This document shows, in pieces, positions 11,272-22,519 of a stretch of DNA of 64,000 nucleotides (the stretch's first letter is position 1; every line of letters starts with the position of its first letter). The notes beneath the pieces were generated by a model. That model ran no database searches and was not told the origin of the DNA. It saw nothing but the letters and a program-made list of their open reading frames with translations. The position numbers and the translations under genes are program-made. The DNA is from Acanthosoma haemorrhoidale (Eukaryota > Arthropoda > Insecta > Hemiptera > Acanthosomatidae): contig OV884014.1 in assembly GCA_930367205.1 (NCBI GenBank), positions 74,937,104 to 75,001,103 on the forward strand, given 5' to 3'.

Positions 11272-13451
11272 CTGTTACAGTAAAGTTCAAGTGATTTTAA
11301 TAAACTCTTAATATATAAACAGTCTATCAACTGCTCTATCCAAATACAGGATTCACGTGATATATAAACACTTGTAATAAAAACATGTTTGTGTCTAGCT
11401 TATGCATGCTTGATATTTTTCAAAAAAGACTAAAGTTTACACATTAACATTGGCTAAGGCGTGATCACGCTTCCTAGTGGAATGAAATGTTATCAACCGT
11501 ACGCGTGGCTATTAAATTTCACATATGTTAATGCTAAAGTAATCAATAACATTTATAATACTTAGCATACAATCAAACTGAAGTTAAATAGTGCTGTTTT
11601 CCTTCCACAATCATCTATTAAGGGGCGCATGAGCGCTTTTAACGATCTTCTGGCACTCTTTTCATTTTTTTACAGAAAAAAAATCAAATCTTTAATATGA
11701 TAAAATTACAATCTGCTTTATTGGGTAATAAGTAATTGTGTTCAATGTTCTCATTCATAACACATATACCATTCTTCATTCATACAGTATTTACAAAAAG
11801 GCCCAGAGACCTCCAAAATCCACATGCTTGTCATTGACACCCCCCTCGCAACCGAAAGAGGAAGCGGAGTCTTGGAAACTGTTCAATGCTCCACCATCAG
11901 CCGTGTCACCGGTTACGAATCAGTGGAGGCTGACCATGAGTACGAGGTACGAGAACTGGCCAATTCCAGGACCCCCATTGAAACGTATTTCTAGGAGGTC
12001 TCGAGTTTAGTCTCCGAGAAGGTTTATAGGGATGTGTGGCGCAGTATAATGTTTGTGGTGGTTGGATAGGTTACTATGGAATTTTATGAACTTGTAAGGA
12101 ATGAGTTCAAGAATGTAGGGTATATTAAGATCGTTATGAAGTGTTTTGTTGCTGACGTAATAAGGGGCATTTACTATTGTTCTCAGGACTTTTGATTGAA
12201 AGGATTGGATACGCTTGATGTTCGACTTTTTTGCTATCCCCCATAACTTTATTCCGTATGTCCCGATTGGCTTGAGTATAACTTTGTAGATTAGTTAATT
12301 ATTTTCTATTGAGAGATGGGATGTTCTATGAAGTAGTATTTAAAGTTGTCCAAAGCGTTTGTTTAGTTCTTGTCTTTTTAGCCTCGTGTGTGGGTTCCAT
12401 GTCAGCCTTTCGTGGAGATGGAAGCCTAAATATAATTCTTTTATGGAATAGTATTTTTACTAAACATGACCGACTATATAAATACTGGAATAAGATGTTT
12501 ATATATATTTTAAATAAACTCTGCGAAACCTTTAAAAAGCAGTTATTAAAAATATACATGTACATAAGTGTTGATTTAAACATACTTTGGTAAATTATGA
12601 ATCAAAGTGAAATTAACTTTGTAGCTCATAACCCGCTGCTTCATAGCAGAAGCTGTTTCTCCCTTTCTTTTAATTGTTTTTATGTTTTCTGTATTTATAA
12701 CTTATATATGTTAACAAGTGGCAATTTCTGTACACAAGTGTAGTTGTCTCAAGACTTGTGACACTTACCTCAAAAATTCACTTCGTGTTTTTACAATTCT
12801 ATAAACAAAGGTTATAGTGTTACAGCCTGAGTGGGATGATGTATATTGTAGATGATGATAAATAATTGTAGCGGAAACATCATTATGTAACTACAGTTAA
12901 ATAATACTCCTCCACTAATACAAATAAATAAATGAGTAGATTTTGTAAGGATTTTGGCCTAGGTTGATGAAAGACAGTTGTTAGGCTTTCATCAAATTCA
13001 TTAATCGACAAAGTTTTGAAATGCAATGTATATCTGGATCAGGTCCTGATAACAAGACAACAAAGTATTTGGTGATAATTAGTAACCAAAGAATACAAAC
13101 AAAGTGAGCGATATAAGAAAGCCAAATGATATTTTGTTACAGGGTATGTTTACAAAATAAGATAGTTAATATCGATTTCATGCTCTTGGTTCATATGTCC
13201 TATCATACATGTGCACATAGGTCCTTTATTATTTATCAGTTAATCACATCAGCGTGATTTTATTTTCACTTTTTTCAGTTATACCTAGTTTGTTCCTTTT
13301 TTTTATCCTTCAGTATTCATTTCATTGTCGAGAAGTTGTCCATTAATAAATTTGATGAAAACCAAACAACTATCATTCGTGAACCTATGACGATCTCTCT
13401 TCCACTAATGACTGACAATGAGATGACAGGCTCAAACGCATTCGACCATAC
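11272..13451 (-). other. Intron 2 of the - strand ankyrin gene
   Basis: About 2.2 kb from GTATGG to CTGTAACAG, AT-rich. It carries a 5'-truncated Jockey copy (about 11689-12432) in the same orientation as the gene. Nothing else could be supported in it. Confidence 0.75.
11689..12432 (-). mobile_element. Jockey-clade LINE, 5'-truncated copy
   Basis: The minus strand carries the family's RT C-terminal region (LGFHL-type start at about 12430, then the GIKLWG-like and NAPYYVSNKTLH regions) plus the 3'UTR ending at a TTTATTG-like block near 11689. The frame is broken by point changes. It sits in intron 2 of the - strand ankyrin gene, in the same orientation. Confidence 0.8.
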
Positions 13452-14167
13452 CTTACTATTTCGGTGTGCCCTTCCATAGAGGCTAGGTGGAGCGCCGTCC
13501 AGTTGTCCTCCCTGCGGATGTTGAGATCCACATTTTTCACCGACGCCAAGAGCTTCACCGTGGAGAGATGGCCATGCCTGGCAGCTAGATGGAGTGCGGT
13601 GACTCTGTTAAATGACTTGAGGTTCCATGGAATACCTATCTTCAATAGCTCCGTGACTTGGTCGTCGCAACCCCAAGCTGCGAACCGGTGGAAGAGAGTC
13701 AATCCATCTTTGACGTCATTGACGACCGCTTCCCGTAGTTGTTCGTTGTTCGCATCCTCCGGGAGCTCCTTATTGAGTATATTCTTGATCAACCATTTAG
13801 GGCCCCTGGGCTGTTCCTGTGGGCTAGAGGGTGGGATGGGTGGCATGGGTGAGAGCGGTGGGGATACGGTCCTCTGAGCGGGAGGGTCGCTAAGGGGAGA
13901 AGGCATCTCCTGGACGGGGGAAGAAGGGGGTGACCTTAGTATCCACCACTCCACCGCAGTAAGTACATTATCCTTCACGACCCTTTTAAGGGTTTTTGTG
14001 AAGATAGGTATGCGATCAGGTACGTGAGCCTTCATCCTTGGACCGTCATCGAATATCTTAAATGGGCGCTTCTCTTTAGGTACTGAATCTATAGGTGTAC
14101 GCTTCCACACATCATCCTTTGATGTGGACTGAGCAGACCTCAGACTAAGCTCCGTCATGCAATCATC
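13452..14167 (-). CDS. Ankyrin-repeat gene (- strand), middle exon
   Basis: The acceptor on the minus strand ends at 14168 (GTTAAACAG) and the donor is GTATGG at 13451-13446. The exon is 716 bases: phase 0 in, two bases left over at the end. It encodes a polar stretch, a proline- and serine-rich linker (about 45 residues with repeated SPP and PPxSP) and the first three ankyrin motifs (LTLFHRFAA, TALHLAARHG, TALHLASMEG). A GTAAGG donor five bases earlier would break the ankyrin repeat, so GTATGG is preferred. The proline-rich part suggests a flexible, possibly SH3- or WW-binding linker, which is inference. Confidence 0.85.
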
Positions 14168-16386
14168 CTGTTTAACATATCCATCAGAACAAAGTATATA
14201 ACACATATAATATATATATAACATTAATAATGTATAACACCCAGAACTCACCGCTAGATTTTACTAAATTTTAACGCCAGGTGGTGAGCCTTTATGTGGT
14301 CTTTGCCAATTCCAAATTTACAGCTTATGTGTTTTCTTTTTTCATTGATTAAGCGTTAAAAGGTCGACGTCGAGTCAAATTGCATACTTATTACTATCAT
14401 TGTTTCTGTTGATTACAACATTATTCTATTGTATATTTTTATTCGTACATAATTTACACAAAAATATTTAAAAAATGCCGCCACGCAAAATATGCGGCCC
14501 AGTGCGCCAGGACCACCCCCACCATGCTACTGATAACACCTACTGTGCTCTTTGCTGGATATTATTAAATATATCAATTTAAAAAGAAAGACAGTTTCAG
14601 CAATTAAAAAAAATATTAATACAATCAAGCTAACGCATCATTTCAAATACATACGAATAAAATTGAGGGTAATAACATTCTTAGGATTCATAAATATTAA
14701 TAACAATAGTTCGATTAATGTTTCTCATAGATGTGTTGGAAACATTCATGGTTCGTGACATTAACAGTTTGTGCTCGAACCTTTAGAGGACTTTGTTATT
14801 AACGCCGGTTGTAGTAAATAAATTTGAATGGGTTATTTTGAGGTTAAAATAATAGGAAATAATTGATTGCCATTGAGCCTACCAGCATTGTGCAGGTAAA
14901 ATGCGCTTTATAGGTATTATATAATCCTACGTAGTAGCCATAAAATACTTACCTCTGAACTTGATTATATATATATATATATATATTGAAAGTTCTTTAT
15001 TGTGGCAAAATTACAATCTGCTTTATTGGGCAATAAGTAATTGTGATAAATATTCTCATTCATACCGTATTTACCATTTTCATTCACTGGCTCATTAATA
15101 CAGTATTTACAAACACCCCAGAGACCCCCATATCCAAATGGTTGCCACCTCCCTCGCATGAGGAAGAGGAAGGGGAGTCTTGGGAAGTCCCCCATGCTCC
15201 TTCGCCAGCTGCGTCACCGGATACGAGCTAGCGGGGGCTGACCAAGAACGCGAGAGCTACTGACGCTCAGGACCCGATTGGAGAAACTGGCCATTGCAAG
15301 GAATCTCACTGTCACGGAACTTAATTGAATTGTTCTAAAAATGCTTATCGTGACTTTACTGGGACTCTACTCTTAGTAAGTTAAACATTAATTTTAAATA
15401 TGATAATCAAAGGTTGTTTGACAATGCAGTGACAGAAGATACGTCACATTACAAGGAGTATCATGTTTTTCCCACCATTTACGATCATGTCCATTTATTA
15501 AAAAAATGCAACCAGTGAGTGAAAAGTAATTCATTTCTATTTCAAATTGTCTTTGTTTTAATACTGAAGTTGACAAGTTAACATAGCAGAATTATTTCTT
15601 TCCTCCCTTTGAAAATACCGAATAAGACTTTATAAATTTTCAAGTAAGCTTTTATAAATTCTAATGAAAAAGTTGCAATAGCTGATGCGATGTGAGAATA
15701 TGCAGCAGCTAGAAATAAAGGGCAGGAAGTAGGTTACAGGATTGTTGAAATTGCAAGAAAAAAATGTTCTTTTTTAAATTCCATGAGTGATGTTGAATGG
15801 GATTTGTAATTTTTTTGGGAGTGGTAAATAATGGTTTATTAAGATTTTTGATATTACCGTAAAAAATTATTTTTTATCAGGATAAATTTAATTTTCTTTG
15901 AAATATTATCATTACAATTAATATCTTAGACATATTTCTCTTTCAAGCCCCATTGGTTCATACTATGATGTGAGATAACTATTTTAATTTTCCTACTTTT
16001 ATTTTTGGGATTATTAAGAGACTACCGGGCAAAATATCATGACAAGCAAAACATTTTTTTGAAAATATAGTCACAATTAGAATACAAACCCCACTTTACA
16101 CATTTTTAATCAGGATGCGGAGATCATTAGCTTGATACCCATATTCAACATGATTAGCAAGTAATTAATTAATTGATGCCAATCATATTTCATTGGAGTT
16201 GGCAAAATTGCATTTTTATAGGCTGAGTTGAGGACAGACAACCCTATGGCAGGCAGAAAAAATGTTGAAAGTACAAACAGGGCCCTTCAGGACAGTAGGG
16301 CCTAAAGGAATAATTAAGTTATGTTTTGAACAAATACTTATGTAAATATTACACGAATGAAGTAAAGAAGGTGACAGCGTACTTAC
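14168..16386 (-). other. Intron 1 (of those seen) of the - strand ankyrin gene
   Basis: About 2.2 kb from GTAAGT to GTTAAACAG. It contains a Jockey 3'-end insertion at about 14990-15316, again in gene orientation. The rest is AT-rich with no supported feature. Confidence 0.7.
14990..15316 (-). mobile_element. Jockey-clade LINE 3'-end insertion
   Basis: Matches the 3'UTR of the 57.2-kb copy from the CAAGTGACAG-equivalent point to the terminal CACAATAAAG (minus strand), with an (AT)n tract beside the 3' end. Likely target-site duplication GAACTTGATT (14957-14966) versus GAACTTAATT (15317-15326), 9 of 10 identical. Confidence 0.75.
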
Positions 16387-16904
16387 ACAGAGTACTCCAT
16401 CATGGACCCTAGAGCAAACTCTAGTAAGATTTGGTCTATAAGACAGCTTCAGTTGTTCCTCGAAGGACATAGAGGTAGGTTTCGGCTCTTTGATAGCATT
16501 GAGGCCGAGGATAGAGTGACGTATCGTCAGTCGACGAAAGACCTTCTCTATGTGTTTAGGCACTATCCCGGTTATTTCGTCCAGAAAGTGTAAGGCATCC
16601 TTCACGTCCCTGGCGAGAAAATTAAAGCAGCTCCAGACCCAAGAGTACAACATGTAGTCTTTCAACGGGAATCTCGAACTTTCCACCTCTACTAGAAACT
16701 TAATAAAAGGGATGTCCTTCGTTGCCAAAAAGCGGAAAAAGCACAAGAAGAACGCTGATGATGTTGGCATATGAATGAATGTATCTAGCGTTCTAAACCT
16801 TGAGTATTGGGCCTGGTAACATACAGCGGTCGTCACCTTCTCCTTCACCGGAATTTCTAAGATCTCCGCCAGCTGCTTCCGGCAATCGTAGCCCGTCAAT
16901 TTAT
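16387..16904 (-). CDS. Ankyrin-repeat gene (- strand), upstream exon with unrecognised helical domain
   Basis: The minus-strand acceptor TTTTTTATTCAG ends at 16905 and the donor is a strong GTAAGT at 16386-16381. The exon is 518 bases: it starts with two bases of a split codon, gives 172 codons and ends in phase 0, which matches the phase-0 start of the exon at 14167. The reading frame stays open throughout and is rich in hydrophobic and aromatic residues (for example FFLCFFRFL and YSWVWSCFNFLARDVKDAL), suggesting packed amphipathic helices. I do not recognise the family. The first base of the opening codon must come from a further exon above 16905 that I could not identify, so the gene is 5'-incomplete here. 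The assembled part is about 564 residues. Confidence 0.7.
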
Positions 16905-17600
16905 CTGAATAAAAAACATCACGTGTTAGTAATACATCTAACACTAATTACTATAATCTAATAGTAAGCATTCAATTCTGTGGTCATGTTTTCATGTGGT
17001 TTTTAAAAACCTTTGAACTTAACTAGATACCTCTTAGCTAGTGTATGAAAAATGCTAGAAGGGAGCGAGATCTGAATGCCAACCCTCTCACTTACCTTCC
17101 TTATATGATTCTATTATACACTGTCCTGCTCGTTATTACTTAAGTTTCCTGTTTTGTCTAATTTTAGTCTTTATTTTTAAATGGAAAAAAAAAACTACTT
17201 ATTTTACACTTACACAACAATGCTTACGTGTACACACACCAAATGTGGCTTAATGCACAGCTGTAGCCATGTCCAAGGATCATCAATTTGTATGCGTGTC
17301 TATAGAAATTTAAGATTCTTCTATGATTGTGGAACAATTCGTACCTGCATTATCATGTTTCAAAAGTATACTCTAATCTTAGAAAAATGCAGTAAAAAAA
17401 AATCGAAGTACGATACAGTTCTTGAAAGCGCAACTCGGTTGAGAACTAAGTGAAAGCAATGAATAGCTATCCCCAACCTTAGGATTGGGAATTAAACTCA
17501 ACAATGAACTGTACGATCTGTCCAGCCTTTACTGCTTTAATATTTAAGATTTTTGTTGAGCTATTATTCCCACGACTAATAATAATAAATAAGAAAAATC
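16905..17600. other. Intergenic or upstream intronic DNA
   Basis: If the - strand ankyrin gene continues, this is intron. A stretch near 17045-17100 resembles the SINE tail and B-box region of the element at 17.6 kb. No exon supported. Confidence 0.45.
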
Positions 17601-17604
17601 ATAC

Positions 17605-17676
17605 TGGCAGGAGCGAGACTCGAAGCCAAGAGCTCCCCGGCTTAATCGGGAGCTCTATCAACTGGGCCGGCCTGTA
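17605..17676 (-). repeat. tRNA-like sequence (SINE head or tRNA pseudogene)
   Basis: A minus-strand stretch of 72 bases has an A-box (GCCCAGTTGATAGAGC), a 5-bp anticodon stem with a 7-base loop whose anticodon position reads TAA, and a B-box-like GGCTTCGAGTC. The acceptor stem keeps only about 4 of 7 pairs and the T-stem is poor, so it is unlikely to be a working tRNA. It runs into an AT-rich tail ending in (TTA)n, as in a SINE. Confidence 0.5.
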
Positions 17677-17699
17677 AGGGTAAACGTTCCTTCCAATGT

Positions 17700-18765
17700 G
17701 AATGTTCTTTGGCTAAACCCTATGAGTAAGCCTCGTACACAGCGGGGACAAAGTTGACAGTGTGACAAATGGGATTCATACCGCAGGCAGTTTGCCAACT
17801 TGCCAAGACAACTGTCCAAACTTTGTCAAATATATGAGATTTTTTAAAATATTTGATTGACGGTATTAGTCAGTGAGTATGTTTCCTTCAAACTGTTAAA
17901 GAGTTTGAGAGTTGGCATCGATTGTCAGTTTTTAAGTAACTGATCAATGTTGATGGTGTGTTAACATATTGTCATTGGGTATAAATGTATGTTGCATTGG
18001 TTTGTACGGAGACTATGCATGTCACGTAGTGAAAACCCTTATGTTAGTCTAGTACATAGAATACAGAATTCCTCCATGTCTGTTGTTCTTAAATTATTAT
18101 ATATTTGGCTCTATCTTGTGTTTTATTTCTCAGAGTTCCATGTCATATGTTAAGTACCGGGCTGTCGCTGTCATGTCAGTGGCGTTTTTTGATTTCCCTC
18201 TATCTCAGTATGCCCTTGGACTGAAACAAATGTGATGTTTTTCGACGAGTCGGGTTTTCATTTGTGGGTGCTCGGAATGAATGTTGATTAATGATTTCAA
18301 CGAGCTTGATCAAACCGTACATAGGTTCAAGGTCTTCTGATCGATTCCAGTTTTGTTCAATCGGTCAACTCCAACAAGTATCCTATAAGCTTAAAGGTGT
18401 TCGTGATGCCCTGAAATGCATAGAACACCTGAGATATCGAGGAAATCGTGGAATTGAGTCTCGACCACAATCATTTTTATAATATTTAGCTTTTAATGAT
18501 AAATGCGTTTTTTCGAGTTCATGTTACGAGTATATTGTTTTGAACTTCTACATCTATAAGCCACATCCCCTTAGAACAAAGATAATTACAGTCGATTCAA
18601 AATTGGCTGCGTAAGTACAGAAAATGATCAAAGCCCGAAGCCATCAAGCTGAAGAATACTGCTGCCAAAGTGGTGAAATATTAGCCTAATATATTGTACA
18701 ATATCTTCCTTTTAGCTCCTACATCAAAGGTCCCTCTCACAACGAAGTTTCTCCCTTTTATATAG
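17700..18765. other. Intergenic DNA, nothing supported
   Basis: Mixed composition, no convincing exon or element. Confidence 0.5.
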
Positions 18766-18767
18766 TT

Positions 18768-18770
<3 letters not shown>

Positions 18771-18845
<75 letters not shown>

Positions 18846-18860
18846 ATCTCTCTCTCTCTC
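18771..18860. repeat. (TC)n microsatellite
   Basis: About 90 bases of TC dinucleotides with a few interruptions. Confidence 0.97.
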
Positions 18861-19551
18861 CGAACCCTCCACCAACCCCCCTATACTTTTATTCTTTTTC
18901 CTCTTATTTTCTTTTCCGTTGCATCTCGTTCCCGCAAGAATTGCTACCCCTCCCTCTTAGTCCCTATGAAATTATATTACTTTTAGAGTTCATTTGCCCA
19001 GAAGTAGGATATTTTTAAAAGAATAAAAGTCAGATGGGGTCCCAAAAGCCTTATGTGGGATTTATCAAAATTGTATCTTTGTTTTTATAAAGGAATAAAA
19101 AACCACCCTAGACCTGGAATAATCCAGAACAAAACATTGGATTAATTATATTTTGAGGGCCATGGAGACATCTAATGGAGCTATCATGCAAAATATCTTG
19201 TTTGTAAAAAAATCACCGGTTGTCTTGAGAACAGACCGACCACGTAATTCCAGCTTGAAAAAATAATATATTAATATTGAATATTAATCACCGTGGCAAA
19301 AATTTTAGGTTGACACCCTAGTCAATATTACAGGAAATATTTATTCTCTCATTAACATGACCTGATTAATTAATAAGCCTTAATTATGTTTGATGAAATC
19401 TTGAGGTGGGATTTAATACAAGAACAATCAAAGTACTCACAATCGCTAGACACATAAACGAAAACATAAGGATTTCTAATTTGAAAAAAATCAACAAAAC
19501 GCTGTTCTTTTTAAGAGTATGTTCAAGAAAATTTTTAATATATAATACAAT

Positions 19552-20421
19552 CTTTATTGTGCAATAATTACAATCTGCCTTTTATAAAGCAATAATAATA
19601 CAGATAAATGATCTCATTCATACCATATTTACAGTCATCATTCACTCGCTCATTCATACAATAGGACATGATTGGAGAAACTGGCCATTGCCATGACTCC
19701 CACTGTCACGCGATTATAGCAGGTCACGAGGCCACTGCCGTTTCAGTCTCCGAGGAGGATTATAGGGATGAGTGGCGCAGTGCAAAGACTATGCTACAGG
19801 ATTAGGGTGGTTGGAAAGGCTACTGTGGAATTTCATAAACTTGGAAGGGATGAGTTCTAGAATGTAGGGTATATTAAGGTCGTTATGAAGGGTTTTATTG
19901 CTGACATAATAAGGGGCATTTACTATTGTTCTCAGGACTTTGGATTGAAAGGATTGGATACGCTTGATGTTCGACTTTTTTGCTGTCCCCCATAGCTCTA
20001 TTCCGTATGTCCAGATTGGTTTAAGTATAACTTTGTAGATTAGTAGTTTATTTTCTATTGAGAGATGGGATGTCCTTTGAAGTAGTCTGTACAGTTGTCC
20101 AAAGCGTCTGTTTAGTTCTTGTCTTTTTAGTCTCGTATGTGGGTTCCAGGTCAGCCGTTTGTCGAGATGGAAGCCTAAGTACCGTACTGTCTCGGTTACA
20201 GGGAGAGGAATAGAATTAAAATAAACTAGTGGACAAGTCTTGCGACAAAGGGTGAAGGTAATGTGGGAGCATTTTGCTTCATTAACTTTGATCCGCCATT
20301 GATTGCTCCAATACTCGATCTCGTCAAGGTGTTTTTGAAGGTTATGGGATGCTATGTCGGCGTCTGGGTGGGATGACAAGACTGCAGTGTCATCTGCAAA
20401 TGTGGCTAAGCCAATATAAAA
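19552..20421 (-). mobile_element. Jockey-clade LINE, 5'-truncated, near-intact RT C-terminal half
   Basis: The minus strand encodes about 210 residues of a Jockey-type reverse transcriptase: the catalytic FADD at 20389-20400, then YLGFHLDKRLTWNPHTRLKR, SIENKLLIYKVILKPIWTYG, QSKVLRTIVNAPYYVSNKTL and LNIPYI. The frame ends at a TAG (19789) where the 57.2-kb copy has CAG and reads about 25 codons further, so this is a premature stop. The 3'UTR ends at CACAATAAAG (19552) without a long poly(A). Confidence 0.92.
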
Positions 20422-21322
20422 ACTATTTTGTACAGCTTACAGATTCAGCTTTGTTTGCTATTCCAAAAAAAGTTGATTTCAACAACTGTGTTCTGAAGTG
20501 ACAAGGAAGAACTTTGAGTTGCGGGCTTTAATTCAGATTGTATTATGGAATATACTACAATTTACAAAAACAAGGCCAATAATTCCTTAAGGATCAACTA
20601 GTTAATTATCATTTATTTAAACAAAATATGACATTAACAAGGGCAGTTTCTATTTGTAGGATATGACTAGAAGAGGAGGTCATGATGTTGACTAAACTGG
20701 TGGGGTGCGAGACATGAAGTTGTCAGGTTAGTCCCTGAGCAATCCTTTAGCCGGCGAGGAGGGGTTTCAGCAAGTGTCTCTAAGGACAAGGTGTTTATGT
20801 GAGGCATCGTCTGTGAATAATTTCTTGTAATGATTGAGTGTCTGTGCAATGTTCTGTTAGATACGTACCAAGGTGAGTTAGTTATGTAATGCTGAGTATA
20901 ATGGATTATAGCGTCTATATTTTTTAAATGTTAGGTTTGGTGGCTAACTCACAAAATTCAAGTCCTTACTTACAGATCGGTTGAATGTTATATTTATTTA
21001 TACAATTAGTTTGTTTTCACGATTTCGATTTTAGTTGCCCGAATTTGTATCCCATTCTTTGAAATATTTGTTTCCCATGACAATCGCCTGTCTCGGTGTT
21101 TACGAGGTTAACTGAAATATGTGAGTTGTGTTGTACTGTGAAAGTGATCTAAATTTTTTATATTTAATTGTATATTCCATTTGAGTGACGAGTCAATAGT
21201 CTTGTTTAAATGAGTGTAAGTTTTGAGATGTGATGGTTGCATCTGTTCGGGATGATAGTATAGACGTCACTATAACTATAATAAACTTTGTGAAAATGTC
21301 ATTAATGAAAAAAGTATAGAGA
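20422..21322. other. Intergenic DNA with weak exon-like signals
   Basis: A plus-strand AAG|GTGAGT near 20869 and a minus-strand acceptor-like CTAACAG near 20852 exist, but no frame is long enough to decide. The minus-strand 60-codon frame at 20667-20849 is not recognisable. Confidence 0.4.
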
Positions 21323-21880
21323 ATGGAGCTTAGGGAGCATCGAGGCACCTCGTCATTGACTTTTGCCGAAGAAGAGATATTTGACCAATTTTCACGTGCA
21401 ATTGAAACATACAGAACTTATCGAAGTAAGCTACCATCAGCTGATCAGTTAATTATTAATGCTCATCTTCCAGGCACTTCAAATAATTTCAATAATGAGA
21501 GCGTGGGCGAAGAAACGAAAACACGAATAAAAACAAAGTTGAGAAAAGGTACAAAGATGGGCTGGGGGGGGGGGTCCCATATGGAACGAAGTTTGAGGTC
21601 GGAGATGCTATTGACAAAAATAATATTATCCCATCCTTGGTGCAGGTCCCACTCTCGTCTGAATTATGAACAAACAAAGAGAAAATACAGAGGATTCAGA
21701 GTTTTCCGAGGGAAAAACCCAACTAGTCAACTTTATCGATCACAATGCAAAACTCATTTTTTATTTTAGGCCAGAAAGAGGAAAAGAGAGTGTTGGTTAT
21801 AATGAATGAGCTAGGGATTTGATGGGCTCTTCTAAATGCAAATAGACTGCACAACAATGCCAGTCTAAATGGTCCATTTT
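21323..21880 (+). pseudogene. Decayed coding region of unknown family
   Basis: An ATG-led frame of about 75 codons (starting MELREHRGTSSLTF) looks protein-like up to a run of ten or more G at about 21562. Beyond it a different frame is coding-like (VPYGTKFEVGDAIDKNNIIP) and ends at TGA. After another shift a third stretch (TEDSEFSEGKTQLVN, then RPERGKES) stays open to about 21803, and a fourth follows (NANRLHNNASLNG). The order of open frames broken by shifts and stops indicates a dead gene or mobile-element gene. I do not recognise the protein. Confidence 0.5.
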
Positions 21881-22515
21881 TTTTTTTTTTTTTTGTGGAT
21901 TGCTTTTTTTACATTTACTCGTTGTTATTTTATCATCGAAAAATTTCTCACCCACGACATGTAGATACAAAGTCGCCCGAAAGAGGACTTGCTATACCCA
22001 AGCCCATGTACAAGTTGTACCTACGAATGACTCAATACCAGTAAAGTATCGATATTTTCGAATAAGGTACCGAAAACTTTTTAGAGTCGATAATTTTCAC
22101 TCGATACGAAGTAGGTATCGTTAGAAAATTACTCGTATCGAAAAACTGTGAAATTTTTTCCATGATGTTGATTTGGTGAGGGAAACGACACAAAGAAAGT
22201 TAGTTTTTAGAGATAGATTTTGGTGCACTTGTTTCAAATATTAATATACCTGTTGTTTTTTAGTTCTTTCAGTGTGTTTTAAGTATTAATATTTTTTTAA
22301 GTTGTAGATTTAAAAAAAATTTACTTTCCTTGTTTTTTAAATGCCTAGTTTTAAACATTTATTATAGCTTTTAACTATACGAATTTTTCTTATTTTATTA
22401 TACAATATGTTGTGGCCACCTCTTAATTATGAATAATTATAAGTTCTCCTCTTCTCGTATCAGACCTTGTATCTATGTCATCAAATGAATATCAGAAAAT
22501 ATGTATCTATTTTAA
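21881..22515. other. AT-rich intergenic DNA with TATCGATA motif
   Basis: Contains a palindromic TATCGATA (22047-22054) with neighbouring CGATA/TATCG half-sites to 22140. TATCGATA is the insect DREF element, but no promoter is otherwise evident. Confidence 0.3.
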
Positions 22516-22519
22516 TAAA

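Noticed and set aside
17605..17676. Functional tRNA gene with anticodon TAA
   Set aside because: Acceptor and T stems are largely unpaired, and tRNA-Leu would need a long variable arm.
18681..18875. Arg-Glu repeat protein on the minus strand
   Set aside because: It is only the translation of a TC/GA microsatellite.
22047..22054. DREF-type promoter (TATCGATA)
   Set aside because: The neighbouring half-sites look like part of a repetitive AT-rich patch, and no gene starts nearby.
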